Position numbers and translations under genes: made by a program. Under the pieces are notes generated by a model. That model searched no databases. It was given only the letters and a program-made list of their open reading frames with translations, and had not been told where the DNA came from. Positions 16,165 through 22,496 of a stretch of 26,769 nucleotides of DNA are shown here, piece after piece (within the stretch, counting starts at the first letter, position 1; every line of letters starts with the position of its first letter). This DNA comes from Bacillota bacterium (GTDB lineage Bacteria; Bacillota; Clostridia; Acetivibrionales; DSM-1351). The stretch lies in contig JAEZIV010000005.1 of the NCBI GenBank assembly GCA_023436515.1, forward strand, positions 1 through 26,769. Direction: 5' to 3'.

Positions 16165-16170
16165 TATAAT
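16165..16170 (+). promoter_or_regulatory. Candidate -10 of the AraC-type regulator gene
   Basis: TATAAT with a poor -35; transcription would start near 16177, 35 nt before the ATG. The direct repeat would span about -92 to -47 from this start. Confidence 0.45.
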
Positions 16171-16211
16171 ATTAAATAAGCATTAATTCTTACTAAAAAG
16201 GAGCAATAACT

Positions 16212-17159
16212 ATGCAAAAACAACCAAAATCTATTAAAAGATTTTCAACTGAGCTTGAGTTATTGTATGATCCCTTTGAGTTCGAATCGGATTTTCCTGT
16301 GAAGGGTTTGGGAAAATACACATATACAATTGATTCCAATCCCCTGACCTATCTTCATTACCATAATGCTCTGGAGATCGGCTATTGCATAAGCGGGTCG
16401 GGTATATTTGTTGTAGATGATAAAGTCATACCCTTTTCGGCAGGGGATGTAAGTATAATTTTTCATAATGAAATTCATATTGCCAAGAGCCACCCTGAAA
16501 ATCCAAGTGTCTGGTATTTCGTTACACTGGATCCTGTACAGCTGTTGCGGGATATGGCCGGTGATGGACTTCTCCGGATTATGAACTGTCTGAACGGCAG
16601 CCAAGGCTTCAAGAATATTGTAAGCAGCGAAGATGATCCTGGAATTGTAAATACCGTCAGGATAATTATTGAGGAAATGCAAGGAGCGGGAGACATGCAC
16701 CAGGCTGCAGTTAAAGGTCTGGTCTTATGCTTGCTGTCAAAGCTGTCACGGCTGATTTCTCCAATTAACACCGGAAATAATCAATTCAAGCGCAACACTG
16801 TGCTTCGTATATCTCCTGTACTAAACCATATACTTAAAAACTATAATAAGCGAATTGATATACCAAAGCTGGCAGAACTATGTGGGATGAGTGTAACCAA
16901 TTTTAGGAGAACCTTTATCAAAGCCATGGGTACAGCACCCTACGACTATATTTGCGACTTCAGAATCCGAATGGCATCAGTCATGCTTACCGGTACCGAT
17001 ACACCTGTTCTGGAAGTGTCAATGCTGGTTGGATATGAGTCTCTATCCAGCTTTAACAGACATTTTAAGAAAATTATGAAGATGACACCAAGGGATTGGA
17101 GACAACAAAATTCTAAAAGCCATGTGACCGGCGCTTTATTACAGCAGCCACATGACTAG
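16212..17159 (+). CDS. AraC-family regulator with cupin sensor domain
   Basis: A 315-residue regulator. Residues about 45-110 form a cupin-like sensing barrel (HYHNALEIGYCISGSG, then VIPFSAGDVSIIFHNEIH), in which small ligands, usually sugars, bind. The last 100 residues carry the two helix-turn-helix motifs of AraC/XylS: IDIPKLAELCGMSVTNFRR and TPVLEVSMLVGYESLSSFNR, ending FKKIMKMTPRDWR. The ATG follows AAGGAG. It stands alone, divergent from the ADP-ribosylglycohydrolase-like pair, with the 31-bp-spaced repeat between them, so it most likely activates that pair and perhaps itself. The ligand cannot be read from the sequence. Confidence 0.88.
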   Translation: MQKQPKSIKRFSTELELLYDPFEFESDFPVKGLGKYTYTIDSNPLTYLHYHNALEIGYCISGSGIFVVDDKVIPFSAGDVSIIFHNEIHIAKSHPENPSVWYFVTLDPVQLLRDMAGDGLLRIMNCLNGSQGFKNIVSSEDDPGIVNTVRIIIEEMQGAGDMHQAAVKGLVLCLLSKLSRLISPINTGNNQFKRNTVLRISPVLNHILKNYNKRIDIPKLAELCGMSVTNFRRTFIKAMGTAPYDYICDFRIRMASVMLTGTDTPVLEVSMLVGYESLSSFNRHFKKIMKMTPRDWRQQNSKSHVTGALLQQPHD

Positions 17160-17323
17160 CTATTTGGGACTGAAGTATCCAGCACCCTTTCTTATATAAC
17201 ATATACTATCCCTGTAGCCTGCTGCAAAGCATTCCCATATTCTGTGAATGTAGTATTTCAGTGCTTAGGGTACCGGTACTTTGATAGCTTCAGACATAGA
17301 ATTCCACATACCTTACAAACAAA

Positions 17324-17361
17324 CAAAGAGCCAGCTACTTATTAAAGTAATTGACTCTTTG
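17324..17361 (-). terminator. Terminator after the QueD/PTPS-like gene
   Basis: CAAAGAGCCAGCTACTT pairs with AAGTAATTGACTCTTTG with small mismatches, and the minus strand continues TTTGTTTGTTTG. It also faces the end of the convergent AraC-type gene. The remaining 17160-17323 shows nothing else I can support. Confidence 0.55.
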
Positions 17362-17447
17362 GTATAATTTCAGTTTACTGTTCTACCTCAACTATGACAT
17401 AGAACCATATTAAATGTGTCCACGCCTTTAACTTAATAGGACTTTTT

Positions 17448-17942
17448 TTACTTAAATTCTTTCGACGCTGCATTCATAGAAGATGAGCGGAAAGTAATTT
17501 TCTTAATAGGCATCTTGTCTTTAAGAAGCTCGTAGAAAAGTTCGCAAAGATTCTCACAAGTAGAAACCTTTTTGGTCACAACTATTCTGTACTCCGGGTA
17601 TGACCAAGCAAGCTCGTGGTCAATCTTTTTAAGAGGAACACAATGCTCTGGGTCATTAGTAATGCCTTCCTTCTCGTATACAGCTAGAACCGCGTCAAGA
17701 AGTGGGTCGCCTTCCTGAAACAATGTCGCGTGGTGGAAATGGTCACAAACTTCCCACGCTTTTTTAAATCCATCTTTACAAGCGTGTGCAAATCCTGTTA
17801 CCGGATCTACGGTGTCCTCAAGTTCAATAGTTAAAAGACCTGAGTGCCCGTGAAGGTGCTTTGCTTCTCTCGGCCAGTTCATAAACCTATGTGCGTACTG
17901 GAAATCAAGGTTTACGATTGATGTGTACTTGTCGTTTGACAT
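17448..17942 (-). CDS. 6-pyruvoyl-tetrahydropterin synthase/QueD-like protein lacking the catalytic Cys
   Basis: A 164-residue protein of the T-fold PTPS/QueD family, longer than the usual 120-140. The zinc site is present: His in FQYAHRF (about residue 18) and the HLHGH motif (about 30-34). VDPVTGFAHACKDGFKKAW and CDHFHHATLF correspond to the family's DP-TG and DHHxLN segments, and STCENLCELFYELL keeps the conserved Glu. However, the position of the catalytic Cys (KCGRLHGH in QueD) reads EAKHLHGH, an Ala, and the C-terminal VxET Glu reads as Ser. It may therefore catalyse a different pterin reaction or only bind. I chose ATG 17940-17942, with AAGGAGG 8 nt upstream, over the in-frame TTG at 17960 which overlaps that site. 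No queC, queE or queF is near. Confidence 0.7.
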   Translation of the reverse strand: MSNDKYTSIVNLDFQYAHRFMNWPREAKHLHGHSGLLTIELEDTVDPVTGFAHACKDGFKKAWEVCDHFHHATLFQEGDPLLDAVLAVYEKEGITNDPEHCVPLKKIDHELAWSYPEYRIVVTKKVSTCENLCELFYELLKDKMPIKKITFRSSSMNAASKEFK

Positions 17943-17972
17943 AAAATTTTCCTCCTTCAATTTTGGTTTTGA

Positions 17973-18000
17973 ATTATACTGTGAGCGACAGGATGATCAA
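17973..18000 (-). promoter_or_regulatory. Promoter of the QueD/PTPS-like gene
   Basis: On the minus strand TTGATC (17995-18000), a 16-bp spacer and TATAAT (17973-17978). The leader is only about 25 nt, so there is no room for a preQ1 or other riboswitch. Confidence 0.6.
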
Positions 18001-18072
18001 ATAATAACATACTATATACATATACCACAATTATGGAATGGAAAACAAAAAAGTTACTGCTGCGTATGACCG

Positions 18073-18114
18073 GAATAGTCCCCTTTTCGGCTAATCCGAA
18101 AAATGAGGCTATTC
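18073..18114. repeat. Imperfect inverted repeat in a gene-poor stretch
   Basis: GAATAG (18073-18078) pairs with CTATTC (18109-18114) and, inside, TTTTCGG (18084-18090) with CCGAAAA (18096-18102). It could terminate minus-strand transcription from the LemA-like unit, or be a small folded RNA element. A second hairpin, AAACCAT/ATGGTTT, lies at 18163-18189. I see no gene in 18001-18247. Confidence 0.35.
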
Positions 18115-18247
18115 TGAAAGTGTACTTCAATTATAGTTATCTGTATGATTAAAATTCTACTTCCAAACCATACTCTTAGGCATGGTTTCAGCAAGAACTG
18201 CTAAATTTGCAAACTGTATTAGATTTAGCTGTCAAAATCGTCATATA

Positions 18248-18472
18248 TTATGCCTTATCTATAATTTGGTTATTTGAAGGAGAACATATTACAAAATACC
18301 ATTTCTTAAATAGCTTGCGAAAATTGATTGTGGTGTTTATGGCTTTTTTCCTTTTGAGAGGCTGGATAATGATAACAATATGAAAATTACTATTGAAGTG
18401 GTTAGAAAAAAAATTATTAAGTGTATCTGAAAGCTCATTTAGAATTAACTGATAATTATCGATAACTAACAA
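18248..18472 (-). CDS. Possible 74-residue small protein
   Basis: An open frame starting at TTG 18470-18472 with GAGGAG 6 nt upstream, a well-placed ribosome site. It begins LLVIDNYQLILNELSDTL, contains a hydrophobic patch (FHIVIII) and a basic stretch (LKRKKAINTT, FRKLFKKW), and ends SPSNNQIIDKA. It is AT-rich and follows the LemA-like gene by 25 nt on the same strand. I do not recognise it and it may be chance; the ribosome site is the main argument for it. Confidence 0.3.
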   Translation of the reverse strand: MLVIDNYQLILNELSDTLNNFFSNHFNSNFHIVIIIQPLKRKKAINTTINFRKLFKKWYFVICSPSNNQIIDKA

Positions 18473-18497
18473 CGTTTGCTCCTCACAGAGCATTGCA

Positions 18498-18812
18498 TTA
18501 TTCCTCGTCCACAGGCCTAAAGCCCATAAACAGTGCCGGGACGTAGTTCTTTGGCTTATGCAGGATATGGTTATAGTTTTTGGCTGCCTCACGGCAGAGC
18601 AGCCGACTGGTTTCCAGCATGTCATTTGCTGCCTGCAAATCAGAACCTTCCTTTGCTTGGACATACAGCCCCTCATGGAGACGAAGCTGCTCACTAAGCT
18701 CCGCAATGCATTTTCGCTTTGCCGACAGCTCGGCATAGACTGTTTTAAACCAGATGGTCACAAATGCCGCAACACAGATGATTGCAACCAAATAAGCAAT
18801 TAAATTTGTCAC
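18498..18812 (-). CDS. Small LemA-like membrane protein
   Basis: A 104-residue protein with one N-terminal transmembrane segment (LIAYLVAIICVAAFVTIW, residues 4-21) and a helical, coiled-coil-like body. The end, AAKNYNHILHKPKNY then ALFMGFRPV, matches the C-terminal signature of LemA proteins (YN..i...P.n....mgF.P), although LemA is about 185 residues, so this is a shortened relative. It starts at GTG 18810-18812 with AGAGGTG about 12 nt upstream. The gene is divergent from a LytTR regulator and kinase, and a LytTR-type repeat sits directly upstream of its predicted -35, so it is a likely target of that system. It probably sits in the membrane with its body in one compartment; function unknown. 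Confidence 0.55.
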   Translation of the reverse strand: MTNLIAYLVAIICVAAFVTIWFKTVYAELSAKRKCIAELSEQLRLHEGLYVQAKEGSDLQAANDMLETSRLLCREAAKNYNHILHKPKNYVPALFMGFRPVDEE

Positions 18813-18840
18813 CCCGCATCACACCTCTCTTATTGTTAAA

Positions 18841-18869
18841 AGAATACCAAAATAACAGCTCAATAAACG
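18841..18869 (-). promoter_or_regulatory. Candidate LytTR-dependent promoter of the LemA-like gene
   Basis: On the minus strand TATTCT (18841-18846) lies 17 bp after CGTTTA (18864-18869). The -35 is poor and the LytTR half-site at 18871-18885 ends right beside it, the usual layout for LytTR-activated promoters. Confidence 0.4.
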
Positions 18870-18870
18870 T

Positions 18871-18907
18871 TTTTGTCATGAATTGTAGGGGATTTCGACC
18901 TGAACGG
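18871..18907. promoter_or_regulatory. LytTR-type direct repeat
   Basis: TTTTGTCATGAATTG (18871-18885) and TTTCGACCTGAACGG (18893-18907) agree at 10 of 15 positions and start 22 bp apart, two helical turns. On the other strand they read CCGTTCAGG... and CAATTCATG..., resembling the ACCRTTCAGG half-sites of ComE/BlpR-type LytTR regulators. A LytTR regulator is encoded immediately downstream. Confidence 0.55.
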
Positions 18908-18919
18908 TAGTTAGTACGG

Positions 18920-18948
18920 TTGAAGAAGTTAACATATTATAGTAAAAT
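18920..18948 (+). promoter_or_regulatory. Promoter of the two-component operon
   Basis: TTGAAG (18920-18925), a 17-bp spacer and TAAAAT (18943-18948). The start would be near 18955, giving a very short leader to the CTG start codon. Confidence 0.55.
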
Positions 18949-18978
18949 GACTATATCAAAAAAGAGGAGGTGGATAGG

Positions 18979-19728
18979 CTGAAAATTGCTATTTGTGACG
19001 ATGATAGTCGCTACTTACTGCAAGTTGCTTCGCTGCTGGAGTCGTATCGAAATGATCGGAAGACATGGCTTTCTTATGTTAGCTTTCTGAATGCCACAGA
19101 GCTTTTGGCTTCAATGTGCAGTAGGGATTACGATGTACTCCTGCTGGATATGCTGATGCCCGGCATAAACGGTATGCAGGCAGCCCGCGAAATCCGGCAG
19201 AAAAACAGTAGCATACAGATCATTTTCTTGACCTCCTCGCCTGAGTTCGCGGTGGAGAGCTACAGTGTGCGAGCGCACTATTACCTTTTAAAGCCTGTCT
19301 CAGAAGAAAAGCTCTACCCCATCCTGGACAGGCTGCTGGACGATGTCAAAAAGCCCGAGGACGCCTTGTGCATCAAAACCCATTCCAGCGTGTTTAGCCT
19401 CCCCTATGGGAAAATAGAATACATAGAGGTCAGTTCAAAAAAATTATATTTTTACTTGGTGGACGGCGGAACTCAGGAGGTAGCAGGTAGCCTGGCAAAC
19501 TTTGAACAGACCCTGCTAAAAAGGCCCGGTTTTATTAAGGTGCATCGCTCCTATCTCGTGAATCTGCAGTGGGTGAAGGAGCTGAGACATGGAGAGCTTG
19601 TAACCGCGTCAGGACGGCTTGTTCCCGTGTCCAGAGCGGCCTATCCACAAGTCCGAACAGCATATACACAGTTCCTATTCTCTGAGGTAGCAGAACTGGA
19701 GCAAGACAGGAGAGGCGGTATCAAATGA
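18979..19728 (+). CDS. LytTR-family response regulator (AgrA-like)
   Basis: A 249-residue regulator. The receiver domain (KIAICDDDS, acidic pocket Asp7-Asp9; DVLLLDMLMPG with phospho-acceptor Asp57; FLTSS) is followed by a LytTR DNA-binding domain from about residue 135 (IEYIEVSSKKLYFYL, FIKVHRSYLVNL), which binds direct repeats. I place the start at CTG 18979-18981: AGAGGAGG ends 8 nt before it, whereas the upstream in-frame GTG at 18970 overlaps that ribosome site, and MKIAICDDD is the normal family beginning. Its stop overlaps the kinase start by 4 nt (ATGA), so the two are translated together. Codon use is GC-richer than in the sugar operon, which may point to a different origin. Confidence 0.85.
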   Translation: MKIAICDDDSRYLLQVASLLESYRNDRKTWLSYVSFLNATELLASMCSRDYDVLLLDMLMPGINGMQAAREIRQKNSSIQIIFLTSSPEFAVESYSVRAHYYLLKPVSEEKLYPILDRLLDDVKKPEDALCIKTHSSVFSLPYGKIEYIEVSSKKLYFYLVDGGTQEVAGSLANFEQTLLKRPGFIKVHRSYLVNLQWVKELRHGELVTASGRLVPVSRAAYPQVRTAYTQFLFSEVAELEQDRRGGIK

Positions 19729-21014
19729 TAATAACCTACATTGGACTCATACGCTATGGCTTTTCTCTTATTTTTGGAGTAGCCCTTTCGGTCTGCTTCG
19801 CGGGAATTGAGCGCACGCGGAAGAACAATATTGTTTTTGTCTGCTCCTGTGTAGTTCTTCTTAGTGTGCAATTTTTCTGCTGGTGGATCTTTGGCATTGA
19901 TTTAACTGCAAAATTATATCCCCTGATTGTCCATTTTCCTCTGGCTATTTTTCTTGTCATATTTATGAAACGCCCTTGGTTGATTTCCACTGTCAGCGTA
20001 CTCACCGCATATCTTTGCTGTCAAGTACCCCGTTGGATCAGCGGTATTGGGGGGACAATCTTAAGTAGTAAGCTAAGTGAGCATATTTGCTATATCGCAG
20101 CCTCATTTTTGGCATATTACCTATTAAAAAGATATGTAGCGGGAACTCTTATACAGCTGATGGAGAGATCAACTAAATCCTGCCTCCTGTTCGGGGCTGT
20201 ACCGTTGTTTTACTATTTATTCGATTACATTACCACAATTTATACAGATTTGCTTTACCAAGGCATAAATGGAGCAGTTCAGTTCATGCCCTCTGTTCTG
20301 TCTGTGGTTTATTTCGTGTTTATTTTCCTTTACTACGTAGAAATTCAAAAGCAGGTGCGAGCCCACAAGGAACGGGATATGTTGGCTGCTCAGCTCCAAG
20401 GTGCCCATTCGGAGCTTGTGTCTCAGCGGCAGATGCAGAATATGGCTGCTGCCTACCGGCACGATATGCGCCATCATTTCGTAATCTTACAAGGCATGGC
20501 TTCAGAAGGTAATATTGATAAAATAAGAATGTATCTAAAAACTGCGCAGTCCGATATTGATGCAATCACACCGATCCGCTTTTGTGAAAACGATACAGTC
20601 AATTTGATTTTTTCAACCTTTTCTACAAAGGCAAAGCAAGCAGGAGTGACGATGACAGTGGATGCCAAGCTTCCCAGTTCAGTATCATTAAGTGACACAG
20701 AGCTTTGCTCCTTACTCTCAAACGGTCTTGAAAACGCCATCTCCGCTGCTAGCTCCCTCGATTCGGAGAATAGGTTCGTGTCTGTAAAGATCACGGTACA
20801 TAAAGGCAATCTGCTTATTTTAATTGAGAACCCCTATGGAGGTGTAGTTGCTATGAAGGACGGGCTCCCGCAATCTTCTCTTGAGGGACATGGCTACGGA
20901 ACGCGGAGCATCGAAGCCATCGCCGATGCCCACAGCGGTCAGGCAATATTCACCCCTCAGGATGGTCTCTTTACTCTGAAGGTCATGCTTCCACTCGGAA
21001 AATCAGGCACATAA
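19725..21014 (+). CDS. GHKL sensor histidine kinase (AgrC-like)
   Basis: A 429-residue membrane kinase, partner of the regulator encoded immediately upstream. About six transmembrane segments fill residues 1-205, as in AgrC-type peptide sensors. A coiled-coil linker leads to the phospho-acceptor His246 in YRHDMRHHFVILQGM. The ATP-binding GHKL part has the N box (LLSNGLENAISAA) and G box (GHGYGTRSIEAIADAH). Membership of the AgrC/ComD/VirS class suggests an external peptide signal, but no agrB or agrD is found nearby; the signal may come from another locus. Its targets likely include the divergent LemA-like gene. No clear terminator follows; nothing else is seen in 21015-21164. Confidence 0.85.
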   Translation: MIITYIGLIRYGFSLIFGVALSVCFAGIERTRKNNIVFVCSCVVLLSVQFFCWWIFGIDLTAKLYPLIVHFPLAIFLVIFMKRPWLISTVSVLTAYLCCQVPRWISGIGGTILSSKLSEHICYIAASFLAYYLLKRYVAGTLIQLMERSTKSCLLFGAVPLFYYLFDYITTIYTDLLYQGINGAVQFMPSVLSVVYFVFIFLYYVEIQKQVRAHKERDMLAAQLQGAHSELVSQRQMQNMAAAYRHDMRHHFVILQGMASEGNIDKIRMYLKTAQSDIDAITPIRFCENDTVNLIFSTFSTKAKQAGVTMTVDAKLPSSVSLSDTELCSLLSNGLENAISAASSLDSENRFVSVKITVHKGNLLILIENPYGGVVAMKDGLPQSSLEGHGYGTRSIEAIADAHSGQAIFTPQDGLFTLKVMLPLGKSGT

Positions 21015-21164
21015 CTCATAACTGTTCACAATGTAATTGCCTGTAATTCTCCACTGGCTTAACAAATTTATTTGTGAAGTCTGCCACAAACATAGCAATA
21101 TCACATATTTCCGGTTGAAACAGCATACTATAAAACCGCGAAGCTTGCTTATCGCTTTATTTTC

Positions 21165-21194
21165 TTGTTTATTAATGATAAAATCTACTATAAT
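21165..21194 (+). promoter_or_regulatory. Promoter of the Crp/Fnr regulator gene
   Basis: TTGTTT (21165-21170), an 18-bp spacer and TATAAT (21189-21194). The start would be near 21201, which rules out upstream in-frame start codons for the gene. Confidence 0.6.
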
Positions 21195-21218
21195 ATAAAC
21201 TTGATTGGCGGGGATGCT

Positions 21219-21896
21219 GTGATAAAACAGATTGATTTGGAATACATCAGATCTAAGCTTCCTTTTTGGGATAAATTAAAGGAAGCTGAAATTGAATTAA
21301 TGGAGAATAGCATTTCAACAGTATCCTATAGTAAAGGCTATAATCTTTATAGTACTGACAATGAGTGTATTGGTGTTCTACTTATAAGAAATGGTGCTTT
21401 ACGTGTCTATATTTTGTCAGAAGATGGACGTGAGGTAACCTTATACCGTCTTTCCCCTGGGGATATCTGTGTGCTTTCGGCCTCCTGTATTTTAAAAAGC
21501 ATTACCTTTGATGTACATATAGATGCTGAATTTGATACCGATGCTTACTTAATAAATATTGGAGCCTTTAGTAAGCTAAGCAGTAACAACGTGTATGTTG
21601 AAAATTTCGCATACAAGAATACTGTGGAGCGCTTTTCTGATGTAATGTGGGCAATGGAGCAAATATTGTTTATGAGCTTTGACAAAAGGTTAGCCATCTT
21701 TCTTTTAGATGAGACTACAAAAACAAAATCTACTGCCCTGCACCTTACTCAGGAGCAAATTGCCAAATACATCGGCAGTGCCAGAGAGGTAGTATCCCGT
21801 ATGCTAAAGGTATTTCAAGCCAACGGCATTTTAACTCAATCCAGAGGCGTGATTCATATTGTAGACAAGGACAAACTTAGAAATTTGATAGAATAA
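21219..21896 (+). CDS. Crp/Fnr-family regulator of the thiol genes
   Basis: A 225-residue regulator. The start is GTG 21219-21221 behind GGCGGGGA; an in-frame TTG at 21165 lies within the promoter. Residues 20-130 form the cyclic-nucleotide-type sensor barrel, with the phrase LSPGDICVLSASCIL carrying Cys84 and Cys90, possible redox or metal ligands. There is no N-terminal Cys cluster of the Fnr iron-sulfur type. The helix-turn-helix (LTQEQIAKYIGSAREVVSRMLK) has Arg189, Glu190 and Arg194 at the spacing of Crp Arg180, Glu181 and Arg185, the residues that read TGTGA. Two TGTGA-N5-TCACA sites stand in front of the convergent thioredoxin and rhodanese units, so this is almost certainly their regulator, presumably an activator. 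The inducer may be a sulfur or redox signal. Confidence 0.85.
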   Translation: MIKQIDLEYIRSKLPFWDKLKEAEIELMENSISTVSYSKGYNLYSTDNECIGVLLIRNGALRVYILSEDGREVTLYRLSPGDICVLSASCILKSITFDVHIDAEFDTDAYLINIGAFSKLSSNNVYVENFAYKNTVERFSDVMWAMEQILFMSFDKRLAIFLLDETTKTKSTALHLTQEQIAKYIGSAREVVSRMLKVFQANGILTQSRGVIHIVDKDKLRNLIE

Positions 21897-21953
21897 GTAT
21901 CTGCAGTTTTACACAATAACACCATATACCTAAAACAATTTATTACATATATT

Positions 21954-21994
21954 GAAAAAGAGTAAAGTACATTTTTCGTACTCTACTCTTTTTC
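21954..21994. terminator. Bidirectional terminator between crp-type gene and thioredoxin gene
   Basis: GAAAAAGAGTA (21954-21964) pairs with TACTCTTTTTC (21984-21994), extended inside by GTAC/GTAC. A-run and T-run on the two sides serve both convergent genes. Confidence 0.75.
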
Positions 21995-22061
21995 GTATAC
22001 CTGTCAGTATTTATTAACATAACGTCATTAGTAAAGCGGGAGTGCAGGGACTTCAAGTATG

Positions 22062-22373
22062 TTATTGAATCATTGATAAAATAGCATCCTTTGATTTAAC
22101 TCCTGCGGTACGCTGAGCCACTTTCCCATTTTTAATCACAACAAGTGTCGGGATACTCATGATCTTAAAGGCCTGTGCAAGCTCCGGCTGCTCATCCACA
22201 TTCACCTTACCTACCTTGGCTGTGGTATTTACCTCTTCTGAAACCTGCTCAACTATGGGTCCTACCATCCTACAGGGGCCACACCAGGGTGCCCAGAAGT
22301 CTATTAGTACCGGTTTATCTGAATTGATAACCTCTTTTTCAAAATTATCCTGTGTTATTGTTAATACACTCAT
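22062..22373 (-). CDS. trxA: Thioredoxin
   Basis: A 103-residue classic thioredoxin that reduces protein disulfides in the cytoplasm. The active site WAPWCGPC has Cys31 and Cys34, and the cis-Pro loop is IPTLVVIKNG. I prefer ATG 22371-22373, with AAAGGGG 7 nt upstream, over the ATG two codons earlier, which almost touches the ribosome site. No thioredoxin reductase lies beside it; the CoA-disulfide reductase-like protein encoded upstream could share its electron flow, but that is a guess. It has its own promoter and a Crp-type site, making it a separate transcription unit co-controlled with the rhodanese operon. Confidence 0.92.
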   Translation of the reverse strand: MSVLTITQDNFEKEVINSDKPVLIDFWAPWCGPCRMVGPIVEQVSEEVNTTAKVGKVNVDEQPELAQAFKIMSIPTLVVIKNGKVAQRTAGVKSKDAILSMIQ

Positions 22374-22438
22374 ATTCATTCCCCTTTCTTAAATCATTAT
22401 GTCTTTGTTTTATTTTGCTTTTTAGTTCTTATGATTTT

Positions 22439-22444
22439 ATTATA
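22439..22444 (-). promoter_or_regulatory. Extended -10 promoter of the thioredoxin gene
   Basis: The minus strand reads TGTATAAT, a near-extended -10, with no good -35 (CAGTAT). The start would be near 22432. The weak -35 and the activator site centred 41 bp upstream fit a class II activated promoter. Confidence 0.6.
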
Positions 22445-22464
22445 CAGATATTCTGGTTTTTATA

Positions 22465-22483
22465 CTGTGATAAGGTCACACAG
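22465..22483. promoter_or_regulatory. Crp/Fnr-type operator at the thioredoxin promoter
   Basis: CTGTGATAAGGTCACACAG: TGTGA-N5-TCACA with flanking C and AG. Its centre (22473) is about 41 bp before the predicted transcription start. It matches the site at 24608-24626 in all the conserved positions. Confidence 0.7.
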
Positions 22484-22496
22484 GCCATTGATTACT

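Noticed and set aside
16260..16771. Minus-strand ORFs opposite the AraC-type gene
   Set aside because: They are shadows of a clear AraC-family coding frame and have no ribosome sites.
17943..18000. preQ1 riboswitch before the QueD-like gene
   Set aside because: The predicted leader is only about 25 nt, too short, and no preQ1 motif is visible.
18248..18736. 162-residue minus-strand ORF
   Set aside because: Its first half overlaps the LemA-like gene in another frame; only the downstream part with its own ribosome site is worth listing.
21070..21089. TTTGTG-N8-CACAAA as an autoregulatory Crp site
   Set aside because: The spacing differs from the TGTGA-N5-TCACA sites and it lies about 120 bp before the predicted start of the regulator gene.
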